The position numbers were made by a program, and so were the translations under genes. Below, one piece after another: positions 25,406 to 33,806 of a DNA stretch of 64,000 nucleotides. Source of the stretch: UBA11403 sp963784615 (lineage in GTDB: Bacteria > Pseudomonadota > Gammaproteobacteria > Legionellales > Legionellaceae); the NCBI GenBank assembly GCA_963784615.1, contig CAWASG010000001.1:1922001-1986000 (forward strand), read 5' to 3'. Position 1 is the first letter of the stretch, and every line of letters begins with the position of its first letter. The notes beneath the pieces were generated by a model. The model searched no databases and was not told where the DNA came from. It was given only the letters and a program-made list of their open reading frames with translations.

Positions 25406-25922
25406 TCCTGATCCCTGATTCTGTAACGAAACAGTGTAATTAAAATAATAGTTCAGAATGAACAAATTAGCGAATGATGTGAGGTCGCGGCTCTAATGAC
25501 TATTCAATAGTGGATATCATATTAAACTGTGCTATAAACGTGACGTAACTGTGACAGTCCTCCACCGTTCTAGGCAGTTTTAGGCCGATTTTCGTGATAT
25601 TGACGCATCATAAGGCATTGATATATGTCGTTTTTAAAACCAGAGTATCAGGCTTCGAACCAAGGTGTCGGGGTTCGAGTACCTCCGAGCGCACCATTTA
25701 ATCAAGCACTTACGTTACATTTTTTTAGGCGCATTACTTAATCGCCTCCAGCCTTATTCGGATATTCCATACATTATGAAAAAATTAAGAGAAATTGCAA
25801 ATCCACATGATATATGAAAATCAATCCATGCTGTTCCTATTGATGTATTAATTCGTGACTTCAACTGCAACATTAGATACAATTATGAGCATGTTTTGCA
25901 ATGCCAGGAATTCCAACTCGCT
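25406..25922. other. Intergenic region at the right edge of the putative island
   Basis: No gene seen. It holds the promoter side of the interrupted sensor gene, then the tRNA-Arg 3' copy at 25651, then about 225 bp of AT-rich DNA with short open frames (for example one starting ATGAAAAAATTAAGAG) that look like debris. Confidence 0.5.
25651..25696 (+). repeat. Copy of the tRNA-Arg 3' end (putative attachment site)
   Basis: GGCTTCGAACCAAGGTGTCG and the following bases through GAGCGCACCA match 19699-19745 of tRNA-Arg except for one missing G and one C-to-A change. Same strand as the tRNA, so the two sites form direct repeats about 5.95 kb apart. The copy lacks the 5' half and cannot be a tRNA. 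Confidence 0.85.
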
Positions 25923-27557
25923 ATGACTGTTCAAGAAATATACCAGTTATCAAAAGATTTAAAGCCTGAAGAGCTCACATCAGAACACGCGGCACAACTT
26001 TTACCCTTAGATAATGGTCATTGGAATTTGCTAATTGGGTTGCTCAGAAGAACAGCAGGAGGCATGGATTGGTTGTTACAAGCTGCCAAATTACTCACGA
26101 AGGAACAGCTTGAAATTATCTTAATACGCAATATTAAGTCTAAAGAAAATCTACTGTCTGCGGTTTTTGCCTCTGGAAACAAAAAAAGTGTGACGGAGAT
26201 GCTTACGTTGTTCCAGACGTTGACTCCAACAGCGCAAGCCAATCTATTGAAGAGTCGCATTCCCTGTCAAGCTTCATGTGATGATAAAACAATTTTATCG
26301 ATAGTGATTCAATCCTTTTCTGATGAAATGAAAACGATTATTCCTTTGATTGTTCGAAATAAAGAAATGACACTCGAGGAAAAAAATCAACTATTTGATG
26401 AGTGTTGGAGCTATCAATCAGCGCAAATTATACAGCTCCCATCGCAGCAGTATTTCATGTTTGCTCACGCCTACGGGGCCCTCTTCTGGGAGCAATCAGT
26501 TAAGGACTGTATACAAGACTTTAATAGGATATGCGAAACTATTTCCCCCTCGGATACTGCCTCCGTCGCGACAACTAACCGTGCTGTGTATGAAAATGCC
26601 AACATTATTTTTCTAAAGTATTTTGATTCAAACAAGACAAAAACTGATAAAGGTCTATTTATCAAAGAACTCACTGCATTTTTAGAAAAAGCACATACCA
26701 ACGATTTTTTCAAACAAAGTCTCAATCGTTCTGATTTTTCCGTTTTGCCCCAATATTTGCTCGAAGTCCTATCCATTGTCGGTATCCCTTATCGGCTCTA
26801 TCACGCTAAAAGAAATGCCCTTTATAATCGAAGTCTCTTTTTTCCCAGTTCACTTGAAACATCGATGAATCGATTACAGGATACGCTTCATCACCAAAAA
26901 CCCATTGAAATTCCATATAGTCGTTGGCGCTCGTTCGCATTCCTTTCGTCCAGTATTTTTCTCAGCTCAATGATTCTACCTAATTTTGATTTGGGGCTAG
27001 GGCTTGCGGTAGTCGAAACGATTGTTTCCATGGCGATACTGTACATCAAAAATCACTTGGAAGATCAAAGTAGTCATTCTTCATTTGCCTTTAGCGAATA
27101 TGGTAAGCAGATATTTTCTTCGCCATTAGCTAGCTGCCTAACAGCTCCTATTGCTGAGGAGCTTTTATTTCGAGGACTTATTCAAAATGGCCTACCTCTA
27201 TTGATATCTTCATTTGTTCCTGAAAGTTCTGAATCGCGATTATTCAATTTGAACTCTACGGCAATTTTTTCTTTATGCTTCACTTCACTCCTATTTGGAT
27301 TGATGCATCTGTCTAACCGACATGACAAAGCTAATGTTCAAGCAGTAGCCACTACAATTTCAGGCTTATTCTATGGTTGGCTTGCATTACAATCAGGAAT
27401 TTATTGTTCTATAGCAGCGCATATAGCCCATAATACATTGTTATTTCTTTGCGCAGATATGGCCGGTTTTATCAATGATAACAAAAATGAAAACGCTAGT
27501 TCATCTTTAGAGGAGTGTACTGAAGTTGATGAACGGCTTTTAACCACACGTTTTTAA
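25923..27557 (+). CDS. CPBP-family intramembrane protease-like protein with helical N-terminal domain
   Basis: About 544 residues. The C-terminal 230 residues carry the CPBP (Abi, CAAX-protease-like) motifs: APIAEELLFRGLIQ near residue 412 with the EExxxR pair, FGLMHLSNRHD near 465 and IAAHIAHNTLLFL near 505 for the metal-binding His residues, embedded in hydrophobic helices. These enzymes cleave membrane substrates or process prenylated or peptide substrates; bacterial roles include bacteriocin immunity. The N-terminal 300 residues are soluble and helical with degenerate 30-40-residue repeats (ENLLSAVFASGNKKSVTEML), reminiscent of the repeats in the giant protein at 53169. ATG 25923 is chosen with AGGA upstream; a TTG at 25896 is possible. 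Confidence 0.8.
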   Translation: MTVQEIYQLSKDLKPEELTSEHAAQLLPLDNGHWNLLIGLLRRTAGGMDWLLQAAKLLTKEQLEIILIRNIKSKENLLSAVFASGNKKSVTEMLTLFQTLTPTAQANLLKSRIPCQASCDDKTILSIVIQSFSDEMKTIIPLIVRNKEMTLEEKNQLFDECWSYQSAQIIQLPSQQYFMFAHAYGALFWEQSVKDCIQDFNRICETISPSDTASVATTNRAVYENANIIFLKYFDSNKTKTDKGLFIKELTAFLEKAHTNDFFKQSLNRSDFSVLPQYLLEVLSIVGIPYRLYHAKRNALYNRSLFFPSSLETSMNRLQDTLHHQKPIEIPYSRWRSFAFLSSSIFLSSMILPNFDLGLGLAVVETIVSMAILYIKNHLEDQSSHSSFAFSEYGKQIFSSPLASCLTAPIAEELLFRGLIQNGLPLLISSFVPESSESRLFNLNSTAIFSLCFTSLLFGLMHLSNRHDKANVQAVATTISGLFYGWLALQSGIYCSIAAHIAHNTLLFLCADMAGFINDNKNENASSSLEECTEVDERLLTTRF

Positions 27558-27650
27558 ACGCTAGAGTAAACTGTGTGTTTTTAGACACGTTATATTAATT
27601 TTAGAGGATACAAATATTGTTTAAATTATTTTGGAAGATAAGTCGTTTCT

Positions 27651-27671
27651 GGTGAAACGATGACTGAGGCC
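27651..27671. repeat. Solitary MITE end
   Basis: GGTGAAACGATGACTGAGGCC is one inverted end of the GGCCTCAG family (one mismatch). No partner end is visible nearby, so it is a remnant. Confidence 0.6.
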
Positions 27672-27757
27672 ATCTTGAGCTATTAAAAGGTGCCTGGCCG
27701 TATGCTGGGATGGCGTATGTGCGTCCTATGCATGCGGCCGGATCTATCAATATAAAC

Positions 27758-28945
27758 TCAAGGACGGAGCTGAGTGGGACTCTCTCCGGGCGTTGTTAGC
27801 CGCCGTTTAATTTTTTCTATCTCGTTTGTACTCACTTCATCTATCTGGCGGGCAGCCGCCGCATCACCGCCCCGTCCCTCACCATTGGACAGCTTCCCCG
27901 CCGGCGCCGGCCCCCCGTGGCGCCCTAACAACGCAAAATCAGAAGATAAAGATGATGAAATAAGGGACCCCACCCGCCGCGCATCATGTAAGTCATTATA
28001 AAATTGTGTAGTACGCTTAAAGTTGCCCGTAAACGAAGACAAGAGACAAAATAAAGAATCTGGGTCACAATAACGTTGTAGAATATGTATTGGGAGTAAG
28101 CGCTGTTGCGTCCCAATGACTTTTATCCAGCAAGCGTCGCGTTGTGGCCATGTGCGAGCAGCAAAATGAGTATCATAATCTTCATAAGCATTGAGAAGAG
28201 GTGTTATATCGAAATGGTTTCCCCAACGCTCCTCTGTCACCGTTTCACAATCCCAATTCCCAGTAGCATCTTTTATGGGGATCCCTGCCGCATCCACCTT
28301 CGGACGTTCATAGGTGTGCGTATAAGTCAAACCACCACCTTGATATCTCGGCATTGTAACTTGTTCATATTGTCTTTCAAGTTCCGTCCTGATTGCGTCA
28401 CCTTTTTCACCAACGGGGATGCACTTCAGCATCATTTCTAGCATCTTGAAATCCTTTGCCCATAACGCGTATTGAAAAGCCGTGATATTCTTAAATGTCC
28501 GTCCACCCCAGTCGGTGAAATCCCCTTTCTCCAATAAAAATTCGGGCGAACGACGAAGTAAGTCTTCGGCAAATACATCGTTGGGCTTAGGGTCAACATT
28601 AACTTCGCTGCTCTCCATGCCATTGGCAACGGCGTTCAATAACTTGAGCGTTATTTTTTTAGTTCGGACACCTTCGAGAGGGTCATAAATCACGCTGGTA
28701 TGCCATTTTGATACAGCAGCAAATGCCAGTCGAGTATTTTTCTCTGTAGAGGGATGATATGCAATTTTACGAATCACACCAGATTCAGTCCCGTTCTCAG
28801 ACAACCTTGAAGGCTTATTATCTTGATTCGCAGCCGCTGCTGCAGCCCCCGCACTTCCCGAAACCGAGGAAGTTGAAGATGGCTGATTAGGCTCGCTCTT
28901 GCCGCTGTCTTGTTCTGGATTCGGTCTTGATGATTGCTTACGCAT
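27758..28945 (-). CDS. Unknown protein, paralogue B (candidate effector)
   Basis: 395 residues from the ATG at 28945, preceded by GTGGGG. It is the shorter relative of paralogue A at 3299: both start MRKxSSRPxPEQD, share FTDWGGRTFKNITAFQYALW, TYERPKVDAAGIPIK, GTQQRLLPIHILQRYCDPD and the tail QIDEVSTNEIEKIKRRL. It lacks A's extra stretch with the C-run, so B probably shows the older form. An Ala-rich linker follows the N-terminus. The two genes lie about 23 kb apart in opposite orientation, and similarity continues into the promoter and a little past the stop, so this is a segmental duplication. Confidence 0.75.
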   Translation of the reverse strand: MRKQSSRPNPEQDSGKSEPNQPSSTSSVSGSAGAAAAAANQDNKPSRLSENGTESGVIRKIAYHPSTEKNTRLAFAAVSKWHTSVIYDPLEGVRTKKITLKLLNAVANGMESSEVNVDPKPNDVFAEDLLRRSPEFLLEKGDFTDWGGRTFKNITAFQYALWAKDFKMLEMMLKCIPVGEKGDAIRTELERQYEQVTMPRYQGGGLTYTHTYERPKVDAAGIPIKDATGNWDCETVTEERWGNHFDITPLLNAYEDYDTHFAARTWPQRDACWIKVIGTQQRLLPIHILQRYCDPDSLFCLLSSFTGNFKRTTQFYNDLHDARRVGSLISSSLSSDFALLGRHGGPAPAGKLSNGEGRGGDAAAARQIDEVSTNEIEKIKRRLTTPGESPTQLRP

Positions 28946-29062
28946 ATCTATTCCCCACAAAATATGATTGATTTTTTATCATCATAGCACATTATATGAG
29001 GGACAAGCCGCGGAAAGTCGGCGCCCGGCGATATCGAAAGGATACGATAAAAAGACTGAAAT

Positions 29063-29350
29063 TTATGACAACTTCGCGCGATCAGCAATTAAACTGTAAC
29101 CACCACTACCTAAATGAATACACCGAGCAACACGAGTAATCGTTGCCACACTCACACCCGTTCGTGCATGTATTTCGCGATAAGGAACACCATCACGTAA
29201 CAATGGCACGATTTGCCAACGATCAGCCATAGATTCAAGCTCAGATGGGGTTCATAAATCGGTAAAAAAATGCAACGCCTCTTCTTGATTTTTTATCGAT
29301 GCAATAGCTTGCATCAACGTTTCAATGTGAATATTTGATTTTTGGGTCAT
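29063..29350 (-). pseudogene. TrpR/YerC-like regulator with in-frame stop
   Basis: A 96-codon frame that reads like a Trp-repressor-family protein: MTQKSNIHIETLMQAIASIK, then LHFFTDL, a TGA at codon 33, and TPSELESMADRWQIVPLLRD, YREIHARTGVSVATITRVAR and LGSGGYSLIAD. Relatives read through this position with an ordinary codon, often Cys, so one base change probably created the stop. The helix-turn-helix lies wholly after the stop; restart at ATG of MADRW would keep it but lose the dimerising helices. Not translated as one protein unless recoded. Confidence 0.75.
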
Positions 29351-29462
29351 ATGTCGTGCCTGCGATAGTACGTTATCATGCCATTACAGTATCATAATTT
29401 GTATCCTCTCGCTCAACCCAACCTGCGCGTATACCAATCATTTATTCTTTAATTTAGTGCCA

Positions 29463-29999
29463 TTAAGCTTTAACCCACTCAGCGTAAGCTTCCATAAATT
29501 GACTTAAAAACGTTCGTGTGCCGTCGTTAATCAAGCTGCCTTTTTCATTAAAAAGAGTATCGACATGACTGAGATAGGCCTCTGGCTGCGGCATACAGGG
29601 CGCGTTTAAAAATACCAGTGATTGACGTAGATGGTGATTTGCTCCAAATCCACCGATCGCACCAATAGACGAACTCACAATGGCGCATGGTTTTTTATCC
29701 CATAGGCTCTGACCATAAGGTCTTGAGCCGACATCCAGGGCATTTTTGAGTACCGCGGGAACAGAACGATTATATTCAGGTGTTACTAAAATAAATCCAT
29801 CAAGGTTTTTTAGTTTTTGCCGAAAATCAGTCCAGGCTTTTGGCGGGTTAGCCTCGTCATCCTGATTGAAAAAGGGCAGCTGTCCGATTTCAATGATCTC
29901 CATATCCAGTGATGCTGGTGCAAGCTGCATCAATGCGACCGCGATTTTTCGGTTAAATGATGCTTGACGTAAACTGCCTACGAGAATTCCTATTTTCAT
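29463..29999 (-). CDS. NADPH-dependent FMN reductase (ChrR/AzoR-like flavodoxin fold)
   Basis: 178 residues. The N-terminus MKIGILVGSLRQASFNRKIA holds the FMN phosphate loop (GSLRxxSxNxK), LFILVTPEYNRSVPAVLKNALD near residue 75 the second FMN-contact motif, and AIVSSSIGAIGGFGANHHLR near 108 the third. This is the NADPH-dependent FMN reductase family that reduces quinones, azo compounds or chromate. GAGGGAC precedes the ATG. Single gene; physiological substrate not deducible. Confidence 0.9.
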   Translation of the reverse strand: MKIGILVGSLRQASFNRKIAVALMQLAPASLDMEIIEIGQLPFFNQDDEANPPKAWTDFRQKLKNLDGFILVTPEYNRSVPAVLKNALDVGSRPYGQSLWDKKPCAIVSSSIGAIGGFGANHHLRQSLVFLNAPCMPQPEAYLSHVDTLFNEKGSLINDGTRTFLSQFMEAYAEWVKA

Positions 30000-30155
30000 A
30001 TTGTCCCTCTTTTTATGATTACACCCGATGAGATGATACTATCACTGCTGATGAAGCGTTATCTAGAGTCTGTTGATATTTCATTTTTTTAAATACGCTA
30101 CAGTGCCGATCTACACTCATGTTCACAATTGATCAAAATCAAATCATACGCTGTT

Positions 30156-30329
30156 CTAGTACTCCATCCATTTAGTTTTGACCGGTGGGTATATCCAGGT
30201 TAATGAAATTTTGAACAACGTCGTTGCGAGCGAAGCGTGGCAATCCAGGAGTTCGGAGCATCGGCCCCTGGATTGCCGCGCTTCGCTCGCAACGACGGGC
30301 CGGTCAAAAATAAATGGAAACGGTACTAG
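30156..30329. mobile_element. MITE-like element with CTAG ends and core 1
   Basis: 174 bp. Left end CTAGTACTCCATCCATTTAG continuing into TTTTGACCGG; right end, inverted, CTAGTACCGTTTCCATTTAT and TTTTGACCGG. The core is the long palindrome GTTGCGAGCGAAGCG...CGCTTCGCTCGCAAC found also at 9613 and 54168. Noncoding. The CTAG at both ends could be the target duplication. Confidence 0.88.
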
Positions 30330-30679
30330 AGTTGTTTCCAGGTGTTTTCTTGTTGTAAATTTTTTTATTTGTATTATGATATGCGCGTCCGTGACGATCA
30401 CGTGTTCAAGTAACTGGGTGAGAGATTTGCAATCCCAGGGCGTCAGAACAAGCTATTTGATAGCCGTTAATCCTGTTATCAGGAGCGCCAATCTCCTTTG
30501 TCGACGTTACGGACCTCTATTCCTACAGGATAATGCACATGGAACCAATGCTTTCTTGTTCTGGAATAAAAATAATCCAACCTGGTATTTAAGGAAAAAC
30601 ATGACCCTCCAACATGCCTATGAGATAAGCATCTTATTCAGGCCATTCAATCCATACTCTCATTACGTTGATTTCATTC
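30330..30679. other. Leader region before the PIF1-like helicase
   Basis: No convincing gene. A weak promoter may lie near 30353-30380 (TTGTAA, 16 bp, TATGAT). An open frame runs through the MITE into this stretch, but its protein looks random. Confidence 0.4.
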
Positions 30680-32383
30680 ATGCAGCAAGATGAAGCCCTT
30701 AATGTATTAAAAATGGGGAAAAACGTTTTCCTCACGGGAGCGGCTGGTGCAGGTAAAACCTATTTATTAAATCAATATATTAACTACCTTAAGACCAACA
30801 ACGTCGTGGTTGCAATGACTGCATCCACAGGCATTGCGGCAACTCATTTGCAAGGGACAACCATACACGCATGGTCTGGAATTGGGGTGAAGGACCGCCT
30901 GAGTCAGAAAGACTTGGAAAAAATTCTGACAACGAGTCGTATAAAGCGCAATTACAAAAAAACCAAAGTTTTGATTATTGATGAGATCTCCATGCTGCAT
31001 AAACATCAGCTGGATATGGTTGACACCATTGCTCGATATATTCTTGAAAGCGAGCAGGCTTTTGGTGGCATTCAAGTGGTTCTTTGCGGAGATTTTTTCC
31101 AGCTGCCACCGGTCACATCTAACGCTTTAATAGAGGAAAAGCAGTTTGCTTTTGAAGCCGCCGCTTGGAAGACGGGCGACTTTCAAGTGTGTTACCTGCA
31201 TGAACAACATCGTCAAGGCAATGATCCGTTGCTGGATGTTTTAAATGATATCCGCAGTGGTACAGCGGGGGAGCATACAAAAGTCCCTCTGCGAACGCGC
31301 TATAAAAAAGAACCACAAGGCGCCACGAAGGCGACAAAATTATATTCACGCAATATTAATGTAGACGCTATTAATGATCGCGAGCTCGCAGGTCTTAACG
31401 GGCAAGAAAAAACATTTACTATGGAAACAAGGGGCTTCAGTGCTTTAGTCGATGGGCTTAAAAAAAGCTGTTTGGCCTTAGAACAATTAAAGCTGAAAAT
31501 CGGCGCTGAAGTGATGTTCATTAAAAACGAAGCTTCTGGCAGGTTTGTTAATGGCACCCGCTGCGTGGTTGTAGGGTTTGATAAAAGTGAAGAAGGTTGG
31601 CCCATCGTTAAAACCTACGACAATAGAATTATGGTTGCCAGTCCTGAAGAATGGAAGTATGAAGAAAATGGGTCAGTACGGGCAACCATTGCGCAAGTCC
31701 CACTCCGTCTTGCCTGGGCAATCACGATCCACAAAAGCCAAGGCATGACACTCGACGCGGCAGAGATTGATTTAGGCGATGCATTTGAGCCTGGTATGGG
31801 ATATGTTGCATTATCCAGGGTGCGTAGCTTATCGGGTTTAAAACTCATGAACCTGAATGAAATGGCATTAACCGTGCATCTTAAGATCTTGCAGCAAGAT
31901 ACGACATTCAAGGAAAGTTCGGCTGCTATCGTTCAGGATTTACAAACGATATCTGAAGAAGACAAGACACAATGTCACAGAAAAATACTCATAGAGCGAT
32001 TTGAAGGGTGTAAGCCTAAACTGGCCGGTAAAAACGCAACAGACACAAGAAAAACAACGGCAGTGCCAACGCACATGATAACCCTGGCCATGTTGAAAGA
32101 AAATTTATCCATTGAGGCAATTGCGGCGCAACGTGAGTTGTCAATGGGAACAATCATGACGCATATAGAAAAACTCAATGGCTTTAAAGAGATTGATCAT
32201 GCGTTTATAGAGCCGTTTATAGCGCCCTTAAAAGACACGATCCCGATAGAAGACTTTGATGCGATTTTTGTAGAAGCAAAACAGTCCGTAGATGGTGCAC
32301 TAAAACCGCTATATGATAAGTTCGAGGGAAAATATTCTTATGAGTGGATTAAAGTCGTCAGATTATTTACTTTGTTCATCTAA
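30680..32383 (+). CDS. PIF1-like superfamily 1B helicase with C-terminal HTH
   Basis: About 567 residues. Helicase motifs: Walker A LTGAAGAGKTYLLNQ near residue 20, ASTGIAATHLQGTTIHAWSG (Ia), LIIDEISMLHKHQLD (II), VLCGDFFQLPPV (III), and motifs V/VI WAITIHKSQGMTLDAA and YVALSRVRSLSGL near 340-380. The C-terminus has an HTH_40-type segment LKENLSIEAIAAQRELSMGTI. PIF1-type enzymes unwind DNA 5' to 3' and help at G-quadruplexes and forks. The TAA stop lies within the left end of the MITE-like element at 32371, so the original C-terminus may have been longer. The start is uncertain; ATG 30680 has no clear ribosome binding site. Confidence 0.88.
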   Translation: MQQDEALNVLKMGKNVFLTGAAGAGKTYLLNQYINYLKTNNVVVAMTASTGIAATHLQGTTIHAWSGIGVKDRLSQKDLEKILTTSRIKRNYKKTKVLIIDEISMLHKHQLDMVDTIARYILESEQAFGGIQVVLCGDFFQLPPVTSNALIEEKQFAFEAAAWKTGDFQVCYLHEQHRQGNDPLLDVLNDIRSGTAGEHTKVPLRTRYKKEPQGATKATKLYSRNINVDAINDRELAGLNGQEKTFTMETRGFSALVDGLKKSCLALEQLKLKIGAEVMFIKNEASGRFVNGTRCVVVGFDKSEEGWPIVKTYDNRIMVASPEEWKYEENGSVRATIAQVPLRLAWAITIHKSQGMTLDAAEIDLGDAFEPGMGYVALSRVRSLSGLKLMNLNEMALTVHLKILQQDTTFKESSAAIVQDLQTISEEDKTQCHRKILIERFEGCKPKLAGKNATDTRKTTAVPTHMITLAMLKENLSIEAIAAQRELSMGTIMTHIEKLNGFKEIDHAFIEPFIAPLKDTIPIEDFDAIFVEAKQSVDGALKPLYDKFEGKYSYEWIKVVRLFTLFI

Positions 32384-32561
32384 TTTTGACCGTTAGCAAT
32401 ACCTAACTTGTTGATATTTAAACCGGAATCCGAGCCGCGACCGTTAGGGAGTGGAACAGTTCAGCCGGCGCTCAAATGCTCCACTCCCTAACGGTCGTGG
32501 CTCGGACTCCGATTTTATACTATCGATCCAACTTGTCAAAATTAAATGGAAAGAGCACTAG
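32371..32561. mobile_element. MITE-like element with mixed ends and core 2
   Basis: Left end TTTGTTCATCTAATTTTGACC, the end type of the element at 62475; right end TTGTCAAAATTAAATGG then GCACTAG, close to the end type at 30156 and 46284. The core is the palindrome CCGAGCCGCGACCGTTAGGG with its complement. The left 13 bases overlap the helicase coding region and give its stop; the right end stops 3 bases before the trhO stop codon. Confidence 0.82.
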
Positions 32562-32564
32562 TCC

Positions 32565-33533
32565 TTAATCCGCCATCTTTTGTTGCTTTTTCTGTAAGCG
32601 CCGCGTCTCAATAATATGAGGAACCTCTCCACCAATATGTGTTTCACCGCGTGCTTTTGCCAATTGGCTTTGTTTTTCACGCTCGCGGTAGCGGTTTCGT
32701 TGTGAGTCGGTGTGTTTATCAGCGCAATGAGGACAACTGATGCCGCGCTCGTAAACAGAGCTCTGTTTGTCCATTTCGGTAATGGGGAATCGGCATGCAT
32801 GGCATTGGTCGTATTGACCTTTTTCCAGTGCATGATTGACTGCAACGCGCTCGTCGAAGACGAAGCATTCGCCTTCCCATAGAGACTCTTCCTCGGGGAC
32901 TTCTTCCAGGTATTTTAAAATGCCGCCCTCTAAATGATACACTTCCTCGAATCCTAACTCCTTGAGGTATGCCGTTGATTTTTCGCAGCGAATGCCGCCG
33001 GTACAAAACATGGCAACCTTCTTGTTCTTTTGTGGATCCAAATGGGTCTTCACAAATTGGGGGAATTCTCTGAAGGTCTCTGTTTCTGGATTGATTGCAC
33101 GTTTGAATGTCCCTATCTGAAACTCATAATCATTGCGCGTATCCACCACGGTGACATCGTTAGCTGAGATGAGCTTGTTCCATTCGTTGGGCTTGACATA
33201 AGTGCCAACCACGCGCTTAGGGTCGATGCCTTCAATGCCTAATGTGACGATTTCCTTCTTGAGTTTTACCTTGGTTCGGTTGAATGGCATGGCTTCACAG
33301 TAAGACTCTTTATGTGAAATGCCATCGAGGTGAGGTTGTTTTTCAAACCAGGCATAGAGCGCGGCAATCGCCTCCGCAGAGCCCGCAACCGTTCCATTGA
33401 TGCCTTCTTTAGCCAATAAAAGCGTGCCACGGATACCATGATGCTGCATCACGCGAAGGAGTGGATTTTTTAATTCCTCAAACCCATTCAGGGTGACAAA
33501 TTTATAAAGTGCTGAAACGACAAAGGTACTCAT
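32565..33533 (-). CDS. trhO: tRNA uridine(34) hydroxylase, rhodanese type
   Basis: 322 residues from the ATG at 33533. TrhO (YceA, UPF0176) performs oxygen-dependent hydroxylation of U34 in tRNAs, the first step to cmo5U-type modification. Seen: N-terminal ferredoxin-like domain ending LLLAKEGINGTVAGS, the rhodanese domain with VVDTRNDYEFQIGTF, and the active-site loop MFCTGGIRCEKS near residue 180. A C-terminal extension carries two CxxC pairs (CHACRFPI and CPHC), as in family members. Monocistronic by layout. Confidence 0.93.
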   Translation of the reverse strand: MSTFVVSALYKFVTLNGFEELKNPLLRVMQHHGIRGTLLLAKEGINGTVAGSAEAIAALYAWFEKQPHLDGISHKESYCEAMPFNRTKVKLKKEIVTLGIEGIDPKRVVGTYVKPNEWNKLISANDVTVVDTRNDYEFQIGTFKRAINPETETFREFPQFVKTHLDPQKNKKVAMFCTGGIRCEKSTAYLKELGFEEVYHLEGGILKYLEEVPEEESLWEGECFVFDERVAVNHALEKGQYDQCHACRFPITEMDKQSSVYERGISCPHCADKHTDSQRNRYREREKQSQLAKARGETHIGGEVPHIIETRRLQKKQQKMAD

Positions 33534-33648
33534 GATTGGAATCACCAAAAAATTAAAAAGAGTTAATTGTGTACTATTTTGACAGGAAATTCAATCCTTA
33601 CGGAGAATGTTCGTGACCTGGCGCGTGGGTTGGTACGTAGGTTGGTAC

Positions 33649-33736
33649 GTAGGTTGGGTTGAGGCCCTAGGCCGAAGCCCAACAAAATTATCGTGTTAGG
33701 TGTTGGGCTTCGGCCTAGGGCCTCAACCCAACCTAC
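33649..33736. repeat. Palindromic repeat, family A (variant arms)
   Basis: GTAGGTTGGGTTGAGGCCCT and its inverted copy, with GGCCGAAGCCCAAC inside; the loop contains TTATCGTGTTAGG. Two extra partial left ends (GTAGGTTGG) precede it. Lies between trhO and the cytochrome gene. Confidence 0.9.
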
Positions 33737-33806
33737 GTCCGATTAAACTAAATGTTTTCGCAGCGAGTCATGAAAAGATTGCAAGATAATGCGATAGGAG
33801 TATAAA

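Noticed and set aside
19746..25650. Integrase gene for the tRNA-Arg island
   Set aside because: No tyrosine or serine recombinase frame found; only Fic, the signalling gene and the IS630 transposase are present.
25651..25696. A second tRNA gene
   Set aside because: Only the 3' half is present, with no acceptor 5' strand or D arm.
29252..29254. TGA in the trpR-like gene as selenocysteine
   Set aside because: No SECIS-like hairpin was seen after it and relatives have no selenium role there; a nonsense mutation is simpler.
30178..30693. 171-codon plus-strand frame across the element at 30156
   Set aside because: The first third is repeat DNA, the rest shows no family features, and it overlaps the helicase start.
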